A stretch of 64,000 nt of DNA from Athripsodes cinereus (GCA_947579605.1 OX388314.1:1178001-1242000), one strand, 5' to 3'. Shown: positions 44,924 through 56,214, counted from the stretch's first letter. Numbers and translations are program-made. Notes: generated from the letters alone by a model not told the origin.

Positions 44924-45532
44924 ATGTTTAATAAATTTAAATACACCTCATGTCTGCTCTGTTTGGCTTTAATGGGCATAATAATTATTAGTGTTTCCTG
45001 TGATCCAATTGATTTGATAAATTCTGCTCCCGTAAATAAAACATTTTACCATTTTAATAATTTCTCTGTAACACCCGGTGGATCTATTGAAAGAGTTACT
45101 ATTAAAGAAAATGATCATACATTAATTAGTTTACAAGAACACATGAATGTAATTGAAAGTGTCAAGTGCGGGGAACCTCACGTAGTTCTGTTAAAATGGG
45201 AAAATTTCAATATCAACCGTAAAGGAAATGAAAATTTCATCCCAAATGTTGTAGCATTAAGAAGATGTAATTGTAATTATGGATACTGTAATATTAGCAA
45301 TCATCAATGTGTACCCACAAAACTTCAACAAACTCAAAGAGTACGGAAAGTGATATCGACAAATGGTGAAAATAGAACGGAGCGATATGAAACGAGTCAA
45401 TTTATTGAACATGTGAGTTGTGAGTGTATCCATCCGGGAAGTATAAAAGTACGTATGAATCAGTTGAAGAAAAAATATAAAAATATGAAAATGTTTGACT
45501 CAAGTAGTAGCCTTCATCTACAAAAATGCTGA
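44924..45532 (+). CDS. Secreted PDGF/VEGF-like ligand, copy D
   Basis: 202 residues from the ATG at 44924 (an upstream in-frame GTG is ignored because copies A-C all start at MF.K). The hydrophobic stretch SCLLCLALMGIIIISVSC is a signal peptide, probably cut before DPIDL. The knot region is the most complete of the four: ESVKCGEPHVVLLKWENFN, FIPNVVALRRCNCNYGYC, HQCVPT and IEHVSCECI. This fits the PDGF/VEGF order with Pro-Asn-Val-Val where the family has P-x-C-V, so the dimer-linking cysteine is missing. A Lys-rich tail (NQLKKKYKNMK) and a last Cys follow. Glycosylation sites include NKT, NFS, NIS and NRT. It has a TATA box and a single exon. B-type copies are clearly related (EP-x-x-x-L-x-x-W, RC, EH-x-x-CEC) but diverged. 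Confidence 0.68.
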   Translation: MFNKFKYTSCLLCLALMGIIIISVSCDPIDLINSAPVNKTFYHFNNFSVTPGGSIERVTIKENDHTLISLQEHMNVIESVKCGEPHVVLLKWENFNINRKGNENFIPNVVALRRCNCNYGYCNISNHQCVPTKLQQTQRVRKVISTNGENRTERYETSQFIEHVSCECIHPGSIKVRMNQLKKKYKNMKMFDSSSSLHLQKC

Positions 45533-46778
45533 AACGTATTATAAAAATGTAATATGTAAATGTTCTACAACATATTACACTGCATTTGTTCATGAAACGG
45601 ACTGAAGATGACTTAATGTGGTGAAATAGATGGCACTGAAGCAGTCTTATTATTTATAAAATGATAATGATATTTGTGTTAGGAATACAGGTGTAAGTTA
45701 ATAATGTGTAATGCAGTTTTTTTTATATTGTTTTATAATGTGTTCAATTTATTTTATAGGGATATTTTTTTGAAATTAATTCTCAAATGCTTTGTAACGT
45801 AATTAAATAGTTTGTTTTCCCTAAAACGAGGCTAAATACACATGATACGTATTGTTCACGAGATGTTATAGTGATTATACTGAATTGTGGCTATAAAATA
45901 TTCACGTGATATGTGTATTAAATTAAATAATGTTTAAATTCAATTTAATATTCACAATATAATCTGAAACTGTTTAAGTTGTTCGGTTTATGACTGTTAT
46001 TATTTTTATATTCCATCACTATTCAGGTAGCCATTAGTTCATAGTTATTTAATTATTATAATTTTATTGTAAATATCATTTTTCTTGAGTAGGTAATGTT
46101 TATATGTTTTTAGAGTTACTTCATTGTGATATTTTATTTAGTAATAATTGATAGAAATTCATCCGTAGACATGTAGGTAATAAATGTCAACTTATATGTT
46201 TCTATAGCGTCTACCCTAACTAAATGATAAACTTCATGATACAAAACAATTTATTAGCCCTATTTAAATCTATGGTTCACTATACTGAAAATTAATGCTA
46301 TGGCATTTACTTATATGAGAAATAAAAGAGTTTATGGAAATAATTATATACATAAAGCTAGAACAATGATACATAATTTCCGTTTTTGATAATTCACTAT
46401 ACTAGAATTTAGATTGTATTTTTATTTTAGCTAGCTACAATACACTCTTTCGTTGACATTAAATATATTTAATTTTATAACATTCCTATGTTTAATTTTT
46501 ATATATTTCAACGAGAAAATTCATACTTACTCATGTGACATTCTTTTGAATTTGTCTATTTTTTTTAAGTTAGGTATTTACATTTTTATACCATAAAGTT
46601 TATTATCTTTTCAATATACCCAATATTATTGTTGAACTGTTTCTATTTCTGTGTAATCAAGTTATGTTCTCTCCTTTTTATGTAAATTACTATTGTTTGT
46701 ATTACATGTAAAAAATTTGTGCCTTAAATTGTGTGTAAATATAAATAAATAAATATATTTTCAGGGACATTTTACTAT
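45533..46778. other. 3' flank of copy D, no gene
   Basis: AT-rich; no coding sequence. AATAAATAAATATATT at 46744 may end a LINE or transcript. Confidence 0.4.
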
Positions 46779-47456
46779 GTGATACTCAGTATATATTCTT
46801 GTTTCAAATTCAAATATATTCTTTGATGTTGAGTTATTCATATTGATTATACAATTATACAATTGACATATTATCTATTAAAATATATACCATGATTTCT
46901 GCTATGATGATCATTCTACTTTATTGATCATGCTATTCTTAATATGTTTTGCGTCTCTATTTATAATACCAACTATTGTGTTCAAAAAATGTTGTATGAA
47001 AATTGTGATACTCAGTATATATTCTTGTTTCAAATTCAAATATATTCTTTGATGTTGAGTTATTCATATTGATTATACAATTATACAATTGACATATTAT
47101 CTATTAAAATATATACCATGATTTCTGCTATGATGATCATTCTACTTTATTGATCATGCTATTTTTAATATGTTTTGCGTCTCTATTTATAATACCAACT
47201 ATTGTGTTCAAAAAATGTTGTATGAAAATTGTGATACTCAGTATATATTCTTGTTTCAAATTCAAATATATTCTTTGATGTTGAGTTATTCATATTGATT
47301 ATACAATTATACAATTGACATATTATCTATTAAAATATATACCATGATTTCTGCTATGATGATCATTCTACTTTATTGATCATGCTATTCTTAATATGTT
47401 TTGCGTCTCTATTTATAATACCAACTATTGTGTTCAAAAAATGTTGTATGAAAATT
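46779..47456 (+). repeat. Three near-identical 226-bp tandem units
   Basis: GTGATACTCAGTATATATTC starts units at 46779, 47005 and 47231. I saw one difference (CTATTCTTAA versus CTATTTTTAA in the second unit). Each unit ends in AAAAAATGTTGTATGAAAAT. Such homogeneity means recent duplication or conversion. It has no coding frame. Confidence 0.9.
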
Positions 47457-48640
47457 TATATTATCTTAGATTTAGACCGTGAATTATTATTAAATGTGTA
47501 AGGTTTAGTTTATATTTATTCAAAAAAGCTCAAGTTTTGTATAGGTACTTAATTGTTATTAATAATAAATTTAATAACTAATGTAGCTACATGTCTTGTG
47601 TAGGTAAAAATTATTTATGTAATTTATTTAAAGATACATCTTAGATATGAAATGTACCTGTAACATGCTGTTTATATTTTTATATTACATTAATAAACTA
47701 TTTATCTCAATTTTGTAAAGTTTTAGTGAATATCTGTCTATTCCCACCTTTTATTATCCTTCCTATATATTTATTTATTTATTTCAATTTTACAGGATAC
47801 ATACAGTTGATACAAAAAATATTATGGTTTACAACATATTTAGCAATAAGCAAACCAGTGAAGATCCCCATATTACCCTTATGTGCTCCACAAAACATAC
47901 ATAGCCAAATATAGCAGCATTAAAAAGCAATATTAAAACAAAACTTATCACATCAATAAAATAATACACCTTATAACATAATAATAGCTTTAACCATTAA
48001 AGATAAAATCAACAAATAACAATCACAATCACAATTATCATGTTTATAATAAATTTATAACGTCTTGTGTGCCATCTCTATCTGATCAATAGAGATATGA
48101 TAATGACGATTGGAGACAGCAATAAAGTTCTAGTCTATTAGTATGGACTTTCAACAAGTTAAGTCTTAAAAAAATGAGCGTCTAGTCTACAATGTCCAAA
48201 TCAGATTTGCTTTTAATGTTGAAGTAATTTCTAGTAATAATTATGAATAAAGAGGCTTCCACTTGTACTGCAATCAAAGTATTTCAAATAATATTTAACG
48301 TCAATCTTTTTCTGAGTGTGATGATTTATCGTGCAATATTATAATTATTTATAAATTCTATAAATTTTTAAATGAGGAAATATATGTGTATGTAATATTG
48401 AAATTATTCCTCAAGGCACGAGTTCTGCTCAAATTTGAGGGAATCAATTATGTTTTGCCGTGAATTAATTATAAAGAAAAAATTTATTATTCTAAAATAT
48501 ATATGTTAATTCCTAAATAAACATTATTATTTATAAGATTACGGCATCCCGTCCCTTGTAAGACGATTTGTGACAAGTTAAATATTTTTAGAAGGTATCA
48601 TATTATAATGTTAGGCACTAATCTATTTAATAATATATTT
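47457..48640. other. Spacer with a reversed LINE end
   Basis: 47755-47900 (TTATTTATTTATTTCAATTTTACAGGATACATACAG) is like 29370-29450 and looks like a reversed LINE 3' end. The rest is AT-rich and unassigned. Confidence 0.35.
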
Positions 48641-48644
48641 TATT

Positions 48645-48798
48645 TAGCGGATTTTAAAATTTTGGCATGTACAGAAAGTGTATCAGTTTGCAATAGGCAA
48701 GACATGTCAATCGGATGCTGGACTTCAGTTATCTCGTAATACAAATCGTATGAGTCTCTAATTGGGTGACCGACGAAGACATGGTCCAGGGATTCCAC
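48645..48798 (-). other. Unidentified open frame, possibly a coding remnant
   Basis: Minus strand, about 50 codons without a stop and with a normal amino-acid mix in very AT-rich DNA: ESLDHVFVGHPIRDSYDLYY, EITEVQHPIDMSC, ending LSVHAKILKSAK then TAA. There is no ATG and an upstream stop closes it. I do not recognise the family. It may be the last exon or a fragment of a gene or transposase. Confidence 0.35.
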
Positions 48799-48849
48799 AT
48801 CCCTTAATTAACATATTTGCATTGTATGTATATTATCGTTTATAATTAT

Positions 48850-48940
48850 AACGATACTATTTTGAATTTATGCCTTTTATGTAATTGTTTGTAATCAATG
48901 TACTGTAAATAATGAATAAATAAATAAAACATAATTGTAT
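48850..48940 (+). mobile_element. LINE 3' tail
   Basis: TTATGCCTTTTATGTAATTG, ATCAATGTACTGTAAATAAT and AATAAATAAATAAAAC match the tail at 51720-51785. Only the last 90 bases are present. Confidence 0.5.
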
Positions 48941-49253
48941 GGGTATTATTAGAGAAAACTGGTAAATATGTGTATTGAATTTAGTATGCGGATGAATGAC
49001 TGATGCCCACATTAAAGGGAACCTACATACTTTAAAAGGAAATAGTTCTTCCATGACTCATTATAATAATAACAATATACCTACCGAACAGTTTTCCCTT
49101 CTAATCTTCACGTAGACTTCATAGCATTTCTAACAACAAAACAACTAGCGAATTAAAGAAATCAAAAAGGTTTTCTCTGACGCAATCCTACTAATCCGAA
49201 ATCTTGCAGCCTTACTCACATACAAAATTTATTTATTCCTACTACTACTACTA

Positions 49254-49400
49254 CTATACCATCACGGCATATCCCACAAGTGGGGTAGCCAGCAGATCAG
49301 CTGCACGTAAGAAACATGCAAACTGTCCTCTTCGTGCCAATATAAAATCAAGACATTCAGGATGGGTGGCAAGCCCCATCGCTGAATTATATTTATATAT
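49254..49400 (+). repeat. CATCACGGCATAT-type dispersed repeat
   Basis: ACCATCACGGCATATCCCAC, AGTGGGGTAGCCAGCAGATC, CCTCTTCGTGCCAATA and GGATGGGTGGCAAGCCCCAT follow in the order also seen at 54770-54935. It follows a run of CTACTACTACTACT. Confidence 0.65.
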
Positions 49401-49739
49401 AATAATATTTATTCATTTACAGATATTTACGGCATAAACCTTTTACATGTTAAAACTACTTACATACAATACATGTATAAAAAGCAATGATTTTTTTTTA
49501 AAAAGACACAAAACAATTAGACTAGTAAAAAACAGGAGTTGAACAAACAGTGTAACATCAATCAGGTATAAAATTATAAAATAATTTAAGTATTTGACAA
49601 TTTTATACAAGATATTAATAAAAGAAATCGAAGTGGTATAAAAACATCAGAGGTCAGTTTATTAATTAAAATTCATAAGTTTATATAAAAATTGATAATA
49701 AAAAATGTTGATATTAAAAATGACAAATATTAGAAACCA

Positions 49740-49965
49740 GTGAAAATTCATAAATTCAATAACCATAAATTTAAAAATTTAATAAAATGCATAGTATGTA
49801 ATCCGATGATCCTAGAAAATTTTAGTGCTTATGTTCCAAATTCGTGTACCCGTTTACCTCACCATAGTACACTTTTCTATTTACCACAAAGCAGAATTAA
49901 TTGGGATCTAATTATTTGTACGGCTATTAATCCATTCGTTCGGCAAGAAAAAATCAGCATTTAAG
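49740..49965 (+). mobile_element. Possible LINE C-terminal scrap
   Basis: The open frame contains HSTLFYLPQSRINWD and NPFVRQ, resembling the end of Jockey-like LINE proteins (compare HTLFYTEQSRTNYH at 9350). Weak and short. Confidence 0.35.
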
Positions 49966-50107
49966 TCATTTGCACAGCGAACAATGTTTTCATCGGCAAT
50001 AAATAAAAAATAAGCGCAACACTCGTTTTACAAACAAACTTGGTTATATCGGCAAATTAAAAAAAAACAACAGCTTAGTAAATACTTGCACAACAAAATA
50101 ATTAATT

Positions 50108-50526
50108 GACCAGCAGAATTGTTATTTGAGCAGCAGAATTATTATTTGAGCAGCAGAATTATTATTCGACCGGCAGAAAATATTAGATAAACAATATTTT
50201 TCGCACACCGATTTACCTTCGGATCCACATGAAGTTTTTGTGATTTCTTACCAAATTAATGATGACTACGAATATAATGCCAGTTTCCGCTTTGCTATAT
50301 TAACGAAATATATAACTGAAATGTCGAAAAACGCTAGTGTCGTTCATTCAGATGCTACATATAAAATCACATAAAAAGATGCTACATACAAAGATTTATT
50401 ATTTGAACAAGATTAAAAATTTAGCTTTCACAAGTTTAATTAAAATTAGCTCACGGTTTGCTGTTCATTTATCTATTTTGCTGGACAAATAATCATTATG
50501 CCGGTCAAATAGTAATTTTGCTGGTC
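50108..50526. mobile_element. MULE relic with inverted arrays of 20-bp units
   Basis: The left end has four tandem units of the form GACCAGCAGAATTNTTATTT (50108, 50128, 50148, 50168). The right end has about three in inverse orientation, reading GACCAGCAAAATTACTATTT from the other strand. Between them lies a MULE transposase fragment. Terminal repeats made of short tandem units around a Mutator-type transposase recall the foldback/NOF elements of Drosophila. Confidence 0.6.
50185..50373 (+). pseudogene. MULE (Mutator-like) transposase fragment
   Basis: The frame reads HTDLPSDPHEVFVISYQIND, FRFAILTKYITEM and then NASVVHSDATYKIT, ending in a stop. The hydrophobic strand followed by DATYK is the first catalytic-Asp region of MULE transposases. 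The rest of the catalytic core and the zinc-binding part are absent. Confidence 0.55.
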
Positions 50527-50805
50527 GATTAAATTTAGAGTTTTACAGTATCATATTATTTGCAATAGAAATAAAATATTCTCTCTGGGCATAAGTAGCA
50601 TATCAACATGATATATTTGTCGGCAGAATACATTTTTCTGCTGAACATAACATCAATATTAAGACATATGTAACTAACTGGTCATGAATAGTATGTGAAT
50701 AGAGCAAAGACATTTTACAAAACAAGACTGTATAGAAAACTATTTTCTGAATAGTATGATAGAAAGGGGAATACTTTTGACAAAATCTCGATGTAGATTT
50801 AATAA

Positions 50806-50945
50806 TCGGTAGCCTGGAGATCGGCCTTATGAACAAGGGGTCCGCGGTTCGATCCCAGGTGCCGGGAAACTCCCCTTTCACGACGCAATCTTTTCGCTAA
50901 CTGTGATAGGTTGTACTTGGGTTTATAACAAAATCCAGATTGAAA
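50806..50945 (+). mobile_element. tRNA-derived SINE, family 2, copy 1
   Basis: CGGTAGCCTGGAG, then the B box GCGGTTCGATCCCAGG, then CTCCCCTTTCACGACG and TTGGGTTTATAACAAAATCC. The body equals the copies at 60075 and 61195 (both minus). About a dozen bases of the A-box region are missing here compared with the copy at 61195. Confidence 0.8.
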
Positions 50946-50959
50946 AAATACAAAATATC

Positions 50960-51654
50960 AAGCAAATATTACAAATAAATAATAGTTTCATAAAAGACCA
51001 ATAAAGTAGTAAATAAAATGAAAAAGAAAAGATAAGAAATAAATAAAATAATTAATAAATTAGACAAGTAGATAAAAATATATAATAAGTGACATAAGAA
51101 ATTAATCCATCAGATATAAACTCAACCATGGTAGCAAAAAAAAACATATATTCAACTTTTTTTTAAATATCTAAATTTAATTCCATTGTATCATTTTTTT
51201 AATGAAATCATTAATCTATGGTCACGATTCGGCAAAAGTTGACAATTAACCGCCATCCGTTTTTTGGGGCCTCCGCGGCAAAAATCGATTGAAAATCAAT
51301 AAAAATACTACTAAATATCACTTTATCGCCAAAAATTTTTCAGTATTCCTGAATTGATTTGTCAGTAAACTATTTATGAAAAAAAAGTTGGATTTCAGTT
51401 CTTAGAATCGATTTTATTTAACTTTTTCAAAATTCATACGGAGTCCGTTCTCTAGGGCCGCTAAAATCACCAACACAATTTAGCTGTTTGGAGTAAAAAG
51501 TATTGATTTATATTTTATGAATTCCAGCTGTGATGACTTCTACTAAGTGTTTAAATTATGTTTGTAATAATTGTTTTTTTTATTGTCTATAGTCACATTA
51601 TTATAGGTAATAATTTTACAGCAAAAAATAGTTTTTGTAGTCATTAGTTAGTTG
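50960..51654. other. Spacer, AT-rich
   Basis: No coding motif or repeat recognised. Confidence 0.35.
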
Positions 51655-51790
51655 GGTTAGTTGGAAGAGATCGCGCCTTTGCGATAAACTCGCCCTCTGT
51701 ATATTGATTGTATTTAATTTGAATGTATACCTTTTATGTAATTGTTTTTTATCAATGTACAGTAAAGAATAAATAAATAAAAATAAATAA
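51655..51790 (+). mobile_element. LINE 3' tail (GCGATAAA-CTCGCC family), best copy
   Basis: GATCGCGCCTTTGCGATAAA, CTCGCCCTCTGTATATTGAT, TGAATGTATACCTTTTATG and a final AATAAATAAATAAAAATAAA. It nearly equals the reversed copy at 30085-30215 that interrupts the upstream region of ligand copy A. Confidence 0.65.
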
Positions 51791-53377
51791 ATTAGTAATA
51801 TAGTAAATCTTGGACAGAATTTATAAAATCTCAACCTTGTCAGTATTAGACCTATTTTCAGTGTCTCTGACAAAAATGTGGGATAAAAACATAATTTATT
51901 AAATGTGGACATAATATATTACATATATGTATTTACCCACATAATACATATCTACATGTGCACATTCATAAATAAATTAAATTATTCAAATAATATTACG
52001 TATTTGTCTGCATTGATTTCAATATATCATTATTTATTAAGATATTATGTTCAATAAGATCTCATTTTGTTGAATTACAATCTTTCTTCTCACGCTAATT
52101 TCACATGGAATAGACGAAGAAAACCAAATGGGAGACATTTATTTTGAAACATAGTTTTTTCGATCTGTTTCCATGCATGAAATGGCTAGTAGAAGCAAAA
52201 CTTGCAATGAAAATGGATTTTCTAATATGAAATCGTGATACAACATTTGTAGAGAATTCAGCGCCCTTTTCGCTTAGAAAAACGATTTGGTAAAAAATTC
52301 TAAATTTTGGTAATAAAATTGATATTGCAAATATTATATCGCCAGTTATGATTGAGGGTTTTTTAAATAAATAATAATAAATGTGTTATAATTCAGGTAA
52401 TGAAATACTGTAAGTATTTGTATGTACTCAAGAAACACTTTATTTAGGTGGATCATACATAAATAGAGAGGTATTGCAGGTGAACATAGAAAACATATAT
52501 ATTTATAGGTGCTATCAAAATATATCTCACAAATAGGGTAATCAGCAGATGAACTATGTGTAATCAATACACAAGTCACCCTCTCCGTGTCAGTACAAAA
52601 TAACAAACAACTTATGAATCATGTTATATAAAATACTTATATGTTAGTGTGTATTGTTTTACGGTTACTTAAATTATTATACAGGTTGTCCTCCCCGTGC
52701 CGTAAAAACTACATTATGGGTATCATACCTTATAGTCCAATCAAAAGTATAATGAAATACGGGTAACACGTAGTAACTCGCACTTTTTATTTCAATAATA
52801 ATAAAAAAAAATTCAAAGACTACCATTTAAGTTTTACTAATACTATGTAGAATGTGTTTCATGAAAACATTCTTTTTTTCATCTTTAATAGCACAATTTT
52901 TGGTTTGATAATAATTTTCCATCTGCAATAATAAAATACAATTTCAAATAATATAATCTGTGCACGTCCACATTTATGTAACAGATCAATTGACACATAA
53001 ATATTAGTAGAATAATTAAAGTAAACAAATACATACATATTTTCTTCATATTGGTTATAGTAGTTTGATTCTTAATATAGCAGAACATAAGGATTATTTT
53101 AGCACAATGCAACAGGCGACGTTGAAGCGCTCACAGGGCCATAATTCTCCATATTGTTTTTATTTTTGAAATGAAAAATGTATGGCGTAAATAATTTTCT
53201 TCATAAGTTTTTTTCCCTAAATGAATTTGTAAGATATTTTAATAGCCTACTCTGTCGGCTATTCCGGGCGGAGAAGAATCCAACAAATCAGAGATCATTC
53301 AAATCGGTACTGCCATTATTGAGTTATAAATGGTGTAACACACACGACTTCCTTTTATATATTAGAAAATATAATGA
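51791..53377. other. Spacer with one dispersed-repeat copy
   Basis: 52505-52600 carries a diverged CATCACGGCATAT-type repeat (ATATCTCACAAATAGGGTAA, CCCTCTCCGTGTCAG). The rest has no recognised content. Confidence 0.35.
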
Positions 53378-53535
53378 GTTACAATCCATTGGATTGGCTT
53401 ACAACGAGTTTAGATTTTCTTCTCCATTCCTCTCTATTTTCTGCTTGTCTCTTTTGTTCTACGTATGTGCCGCAGTTCATATCCCTCTTCAGTTGGTCCA
53501 TATAAACGTCTCTTGGTCGACCTCTACCAATGTGT
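53378..53535 (-). mobile_element. RTE-like LINE 3' end fragment
   Basis: GAGTTACAATCCATTGGATT, TTTCTTCTCCATTCCTCTCT and TCAGTTGGTCCATATAAACG match 26445-26600 closely. On the minus strand it encodes the last part of the same tail (RPRDVYMDQLKRDM). Strongly 5'-truncated. Confidence 0.75.
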
Positions 53536-54124
53536 ATGAAACCATTTTATATAATATTAGTTATTATCGATTGTTTGGAAAATTTATTATTGTGGTGATG
53601 GGACAAAATACCGCATATGCTAACAAATAATTGCTGTGAAAATATTGTTTATCAACATATTTTCTTTATCTAATAACTAGATTTTTATCAATCTGATAGA
53701 CTATGGAAGACTTAGACCATATAAGGGAATCCCTTATGGCATTATTTTGAAATTCAAAAATATTTATTGTGGTATCCCCTTCACTGTGGTACGTTGTATT
53801 CTATTTTGATGATTTACATAGTTACATATTATTTCCTGTGGTTAGTTAACCAGTATACCTAACACGAGTTTTTTGCTATACCAAATAGTAGTAGGTAAGT
53901 GATATTTATATTATATAATTTGATTTGTATATAAAAATAGTCTTCTGTACAAAACTTGTTTTTACAATAAAGTGTCATATTATCATACAAAAATATTTGA
54001 TGTCCCATATTATAATATTATCAGTGATATATCGTCAACAATAAAAGGTTTAAAAAAGTTATTGATAAATTAATATTAGGCTCTGGCATAATATGAAAAC
54101 AATGTAATGAAATTTGAAACGAAT
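53536..54124. other. Spacer, AT-rich
   Basis: Nothing recognised. Confidence 0.35.
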
Positions 54125-54290
54125 AGATTATTGATTCCGAGAGAGACGTCTTTCGACTTATCAGGTCATTATCAACTGATAAGTCGAAATACGTCTCTCT
54201 CGGAATCAATAATCTATAGTAGAAAGAAACACTTGTTTCAAATTACATAATTATGGAATTCTACTACGTGTGCACCGACACAATTAATAA
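54125..54290. repeat. Foldback repeat, copy 2 (GACGTCTTTCGAC)
   Basis: The arms from GATTATTGATTCCGAGAGAG to CTCTCTCGGAATCAATAATC enclose GACGTCTTTCGACTTATCAG. The right side continues with AAACACTTGTTTC and GGAATTCTACTACGTGTGC ACCGACACA, the tail found at 36923 and 40443. It is shorter and more diverged than the copy at 40443. Confidence 0.75.
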
Positions 54291-54339
54291 ATGAAAACAA
54301 TGCTTCCTTTTCAACTTAAAAGTTGTATTGTAATGTTTA

Positions 54340-54440
54340 TTGAATGCAGTCAGCCATTAGACTGACTGCATGCAATAAACATGCAAGTTTTCTTCTCTGT
54401 GCCAATAAAAAAAATACATTCAGCATTGGTGGCATCACTG
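54340..54440 (+). repeat. CATCACGGCATAT-type repeat, middle part
   Basis: CATGCAATAAACATGCAAGT, CTTCTCTGTGCCAATAAA and CATTCAGCATTGGTGGCATC align with the middle of the copy at 49254. Confidence 0.5.
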
Positions 54441-54769
54441 CTAAATTAAGGATGTTTATAATGTCTTGATATGACGTGATATTAATGTACGAAAACCTAG
54501 ACAGCTAGACAGTTTCATATTGTATGATCCTGAAAATATTTGCATGCATATTATTTTCACCTTTTTATGTTGCGTACTCCAATAATCTGGTCTCAATACA
54601 TTGAATAATTGATATAATTATAATAATGCGCTGCCCGAACAAATTCGTATGTTTATAGTACATTTATATAATATATAGAATAATAATTACTTACGTTTAC
54701 AGACACGACGCAACTTAAACGAACATAATATGAACAGTAAAATAACAATAATATTAAACTTCTACTACT

Positions 54770-54935
54770 GTCAAGTGGGGTAACCAGCAGACCAGCTACA
54801 TTTAATAAACATGAAAGCTGTCCTCTTCGCACCAACAAAAAATAAGATATTCAGAATGGGTGGCGAACCTCATCGCTGAGTTTATGATGTAGAATGTGTT
54901 TTTTATTCAAACGCTTGCCTTTTACAGGGCACTCG
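54770..54935 (+). repeat. CATCACGGCATAT-type repeat, near-complete
   Basis: TCAAGTGGGGTAACCAGCAG, CCTCTTCGCACCAACAAAA, CAGAATGGGTGGCGAACC and, later, CCTTTTACAGGGCACTCGAAAACTTACGG, an end shared with 29125 and 61795. Confidence 0.6.
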
Positions 54936-56214
54936 AAAACTTACGGAAAAGGGTGCGGTACCAAGTCTCTGCTTTACTCCTCATGATACAAACATGATAC
55001 AATTTTTTACTGGTTTCCTAATATTTTTGAGGTCCAAACGAGAGGACTGCATGGGCCCGTGATATTTTTCCTGCCTGCGAAGATGTCTAAACCGTTCTCA
55101 ATGGCGTACCTATAATGTTTAATTGGTATGGCAAAGGACAAGAAAGTATTGTTATTAAGTACAATTTCAACTCTTTACTTTATAGAATTGTAAGAAGTTT
55201 TTTTTTGCTCTCAGCTTTCACAATTCGATACAGGAAATAAAGAAACACCAGATATCTCCATGTTTTGGAAACATCCAGCTATTTCTTTTATATTGTTTTT
55301 TCGCTCTTCAATTAAAATATGATTTTAAAATTTGCTATAGGAATATGACGTAAAACCAATTATTTCAAAATATGTGACCTATACGACTATTTGGTCCCAG
55401 CTTATTTAGATGAACGTGAAATTTATCTAAAAGTCCAATTCATTCATAATTAAATTATATTTTTGACTACTTTGGTTCTGTAATTGAGAGAGGATGGAGT
55501 AGCTGGGTAGGTACGCCCTTGAGATGGACGCTCCATTAATAATTAACGCCGAATTAATCATCCGACAAATATTTCTAGGTACTGAGAATGCATTTATAAG
55601 CAAACATCGGGTCACTAATGGTAAGGTGTCTTCTAGTCACTTAAGCATAGGTAACAAAACCGTCAATCTAATATTAGGTACATATGTAAAATCCTTTATT
55701 TTCCTTGACCTGATTACAATGATGATTCACGTCCAAAGATTATTTATTATGTACATAATATATACAATATTATGTACATAATATATACGCATTATGTACA
55801 TATTATGTACATAATGCGTACAAAAATAATGTCGTTGTCAATGTTGTTGTGAACCCCGTATTCACACTAAGTCCATCGAGCGACGAATTTTCTACAGGAG
55901 AACTGCACTAAGTAAAGTAGTGGGTTTCTCCTGTTGATAATTTATTGTCGAATTTGTGACTTAGTTGAAATAAAAAACCATAATATCTAATCCGTATACT
56001 CAATTACAAGTGTGTGTTGCATACCAAACGATAGAGAAAATGAAATACTATACAATGGTACCAATAACTCCAAACCGGCAAAAATGGAGTTAGTGCATTT
56101 CCCTTGTATACCGACGATATAATATCCATATAAATTTACAACATACTAAATATTTTGGTATAATTATTTATTATTAATGGTAATGGTATATTTTTTTCTA
56201 ACATATCACTATAG
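54936..56214. other. Spacer with AT palindromes
   Basis: 55735-55820 is a chain of TATTATGTACATAATA palindromes. 55517-55545 (GCCCTTGAGATGGACGCTCC) is a trace of a LINE end. No gene seen. Confidence 0.35.

Noticed and set aside
50820..50875. Functional tRNA gene
   Set aside because: Only the B box is well kept; the A box and stems are broken, and the sequence recurs with a SINE body.
53178..53630. 150-codon plus-strand open frame
   Set aside because: It runs antisense through the RTE-like LINE end at 53378-53535; no family features.
55524..55781. 85-codon plus-strand open frame
   Set aside because: No motif, AT-driven composition, and its start overlaps a LINE-end trace.
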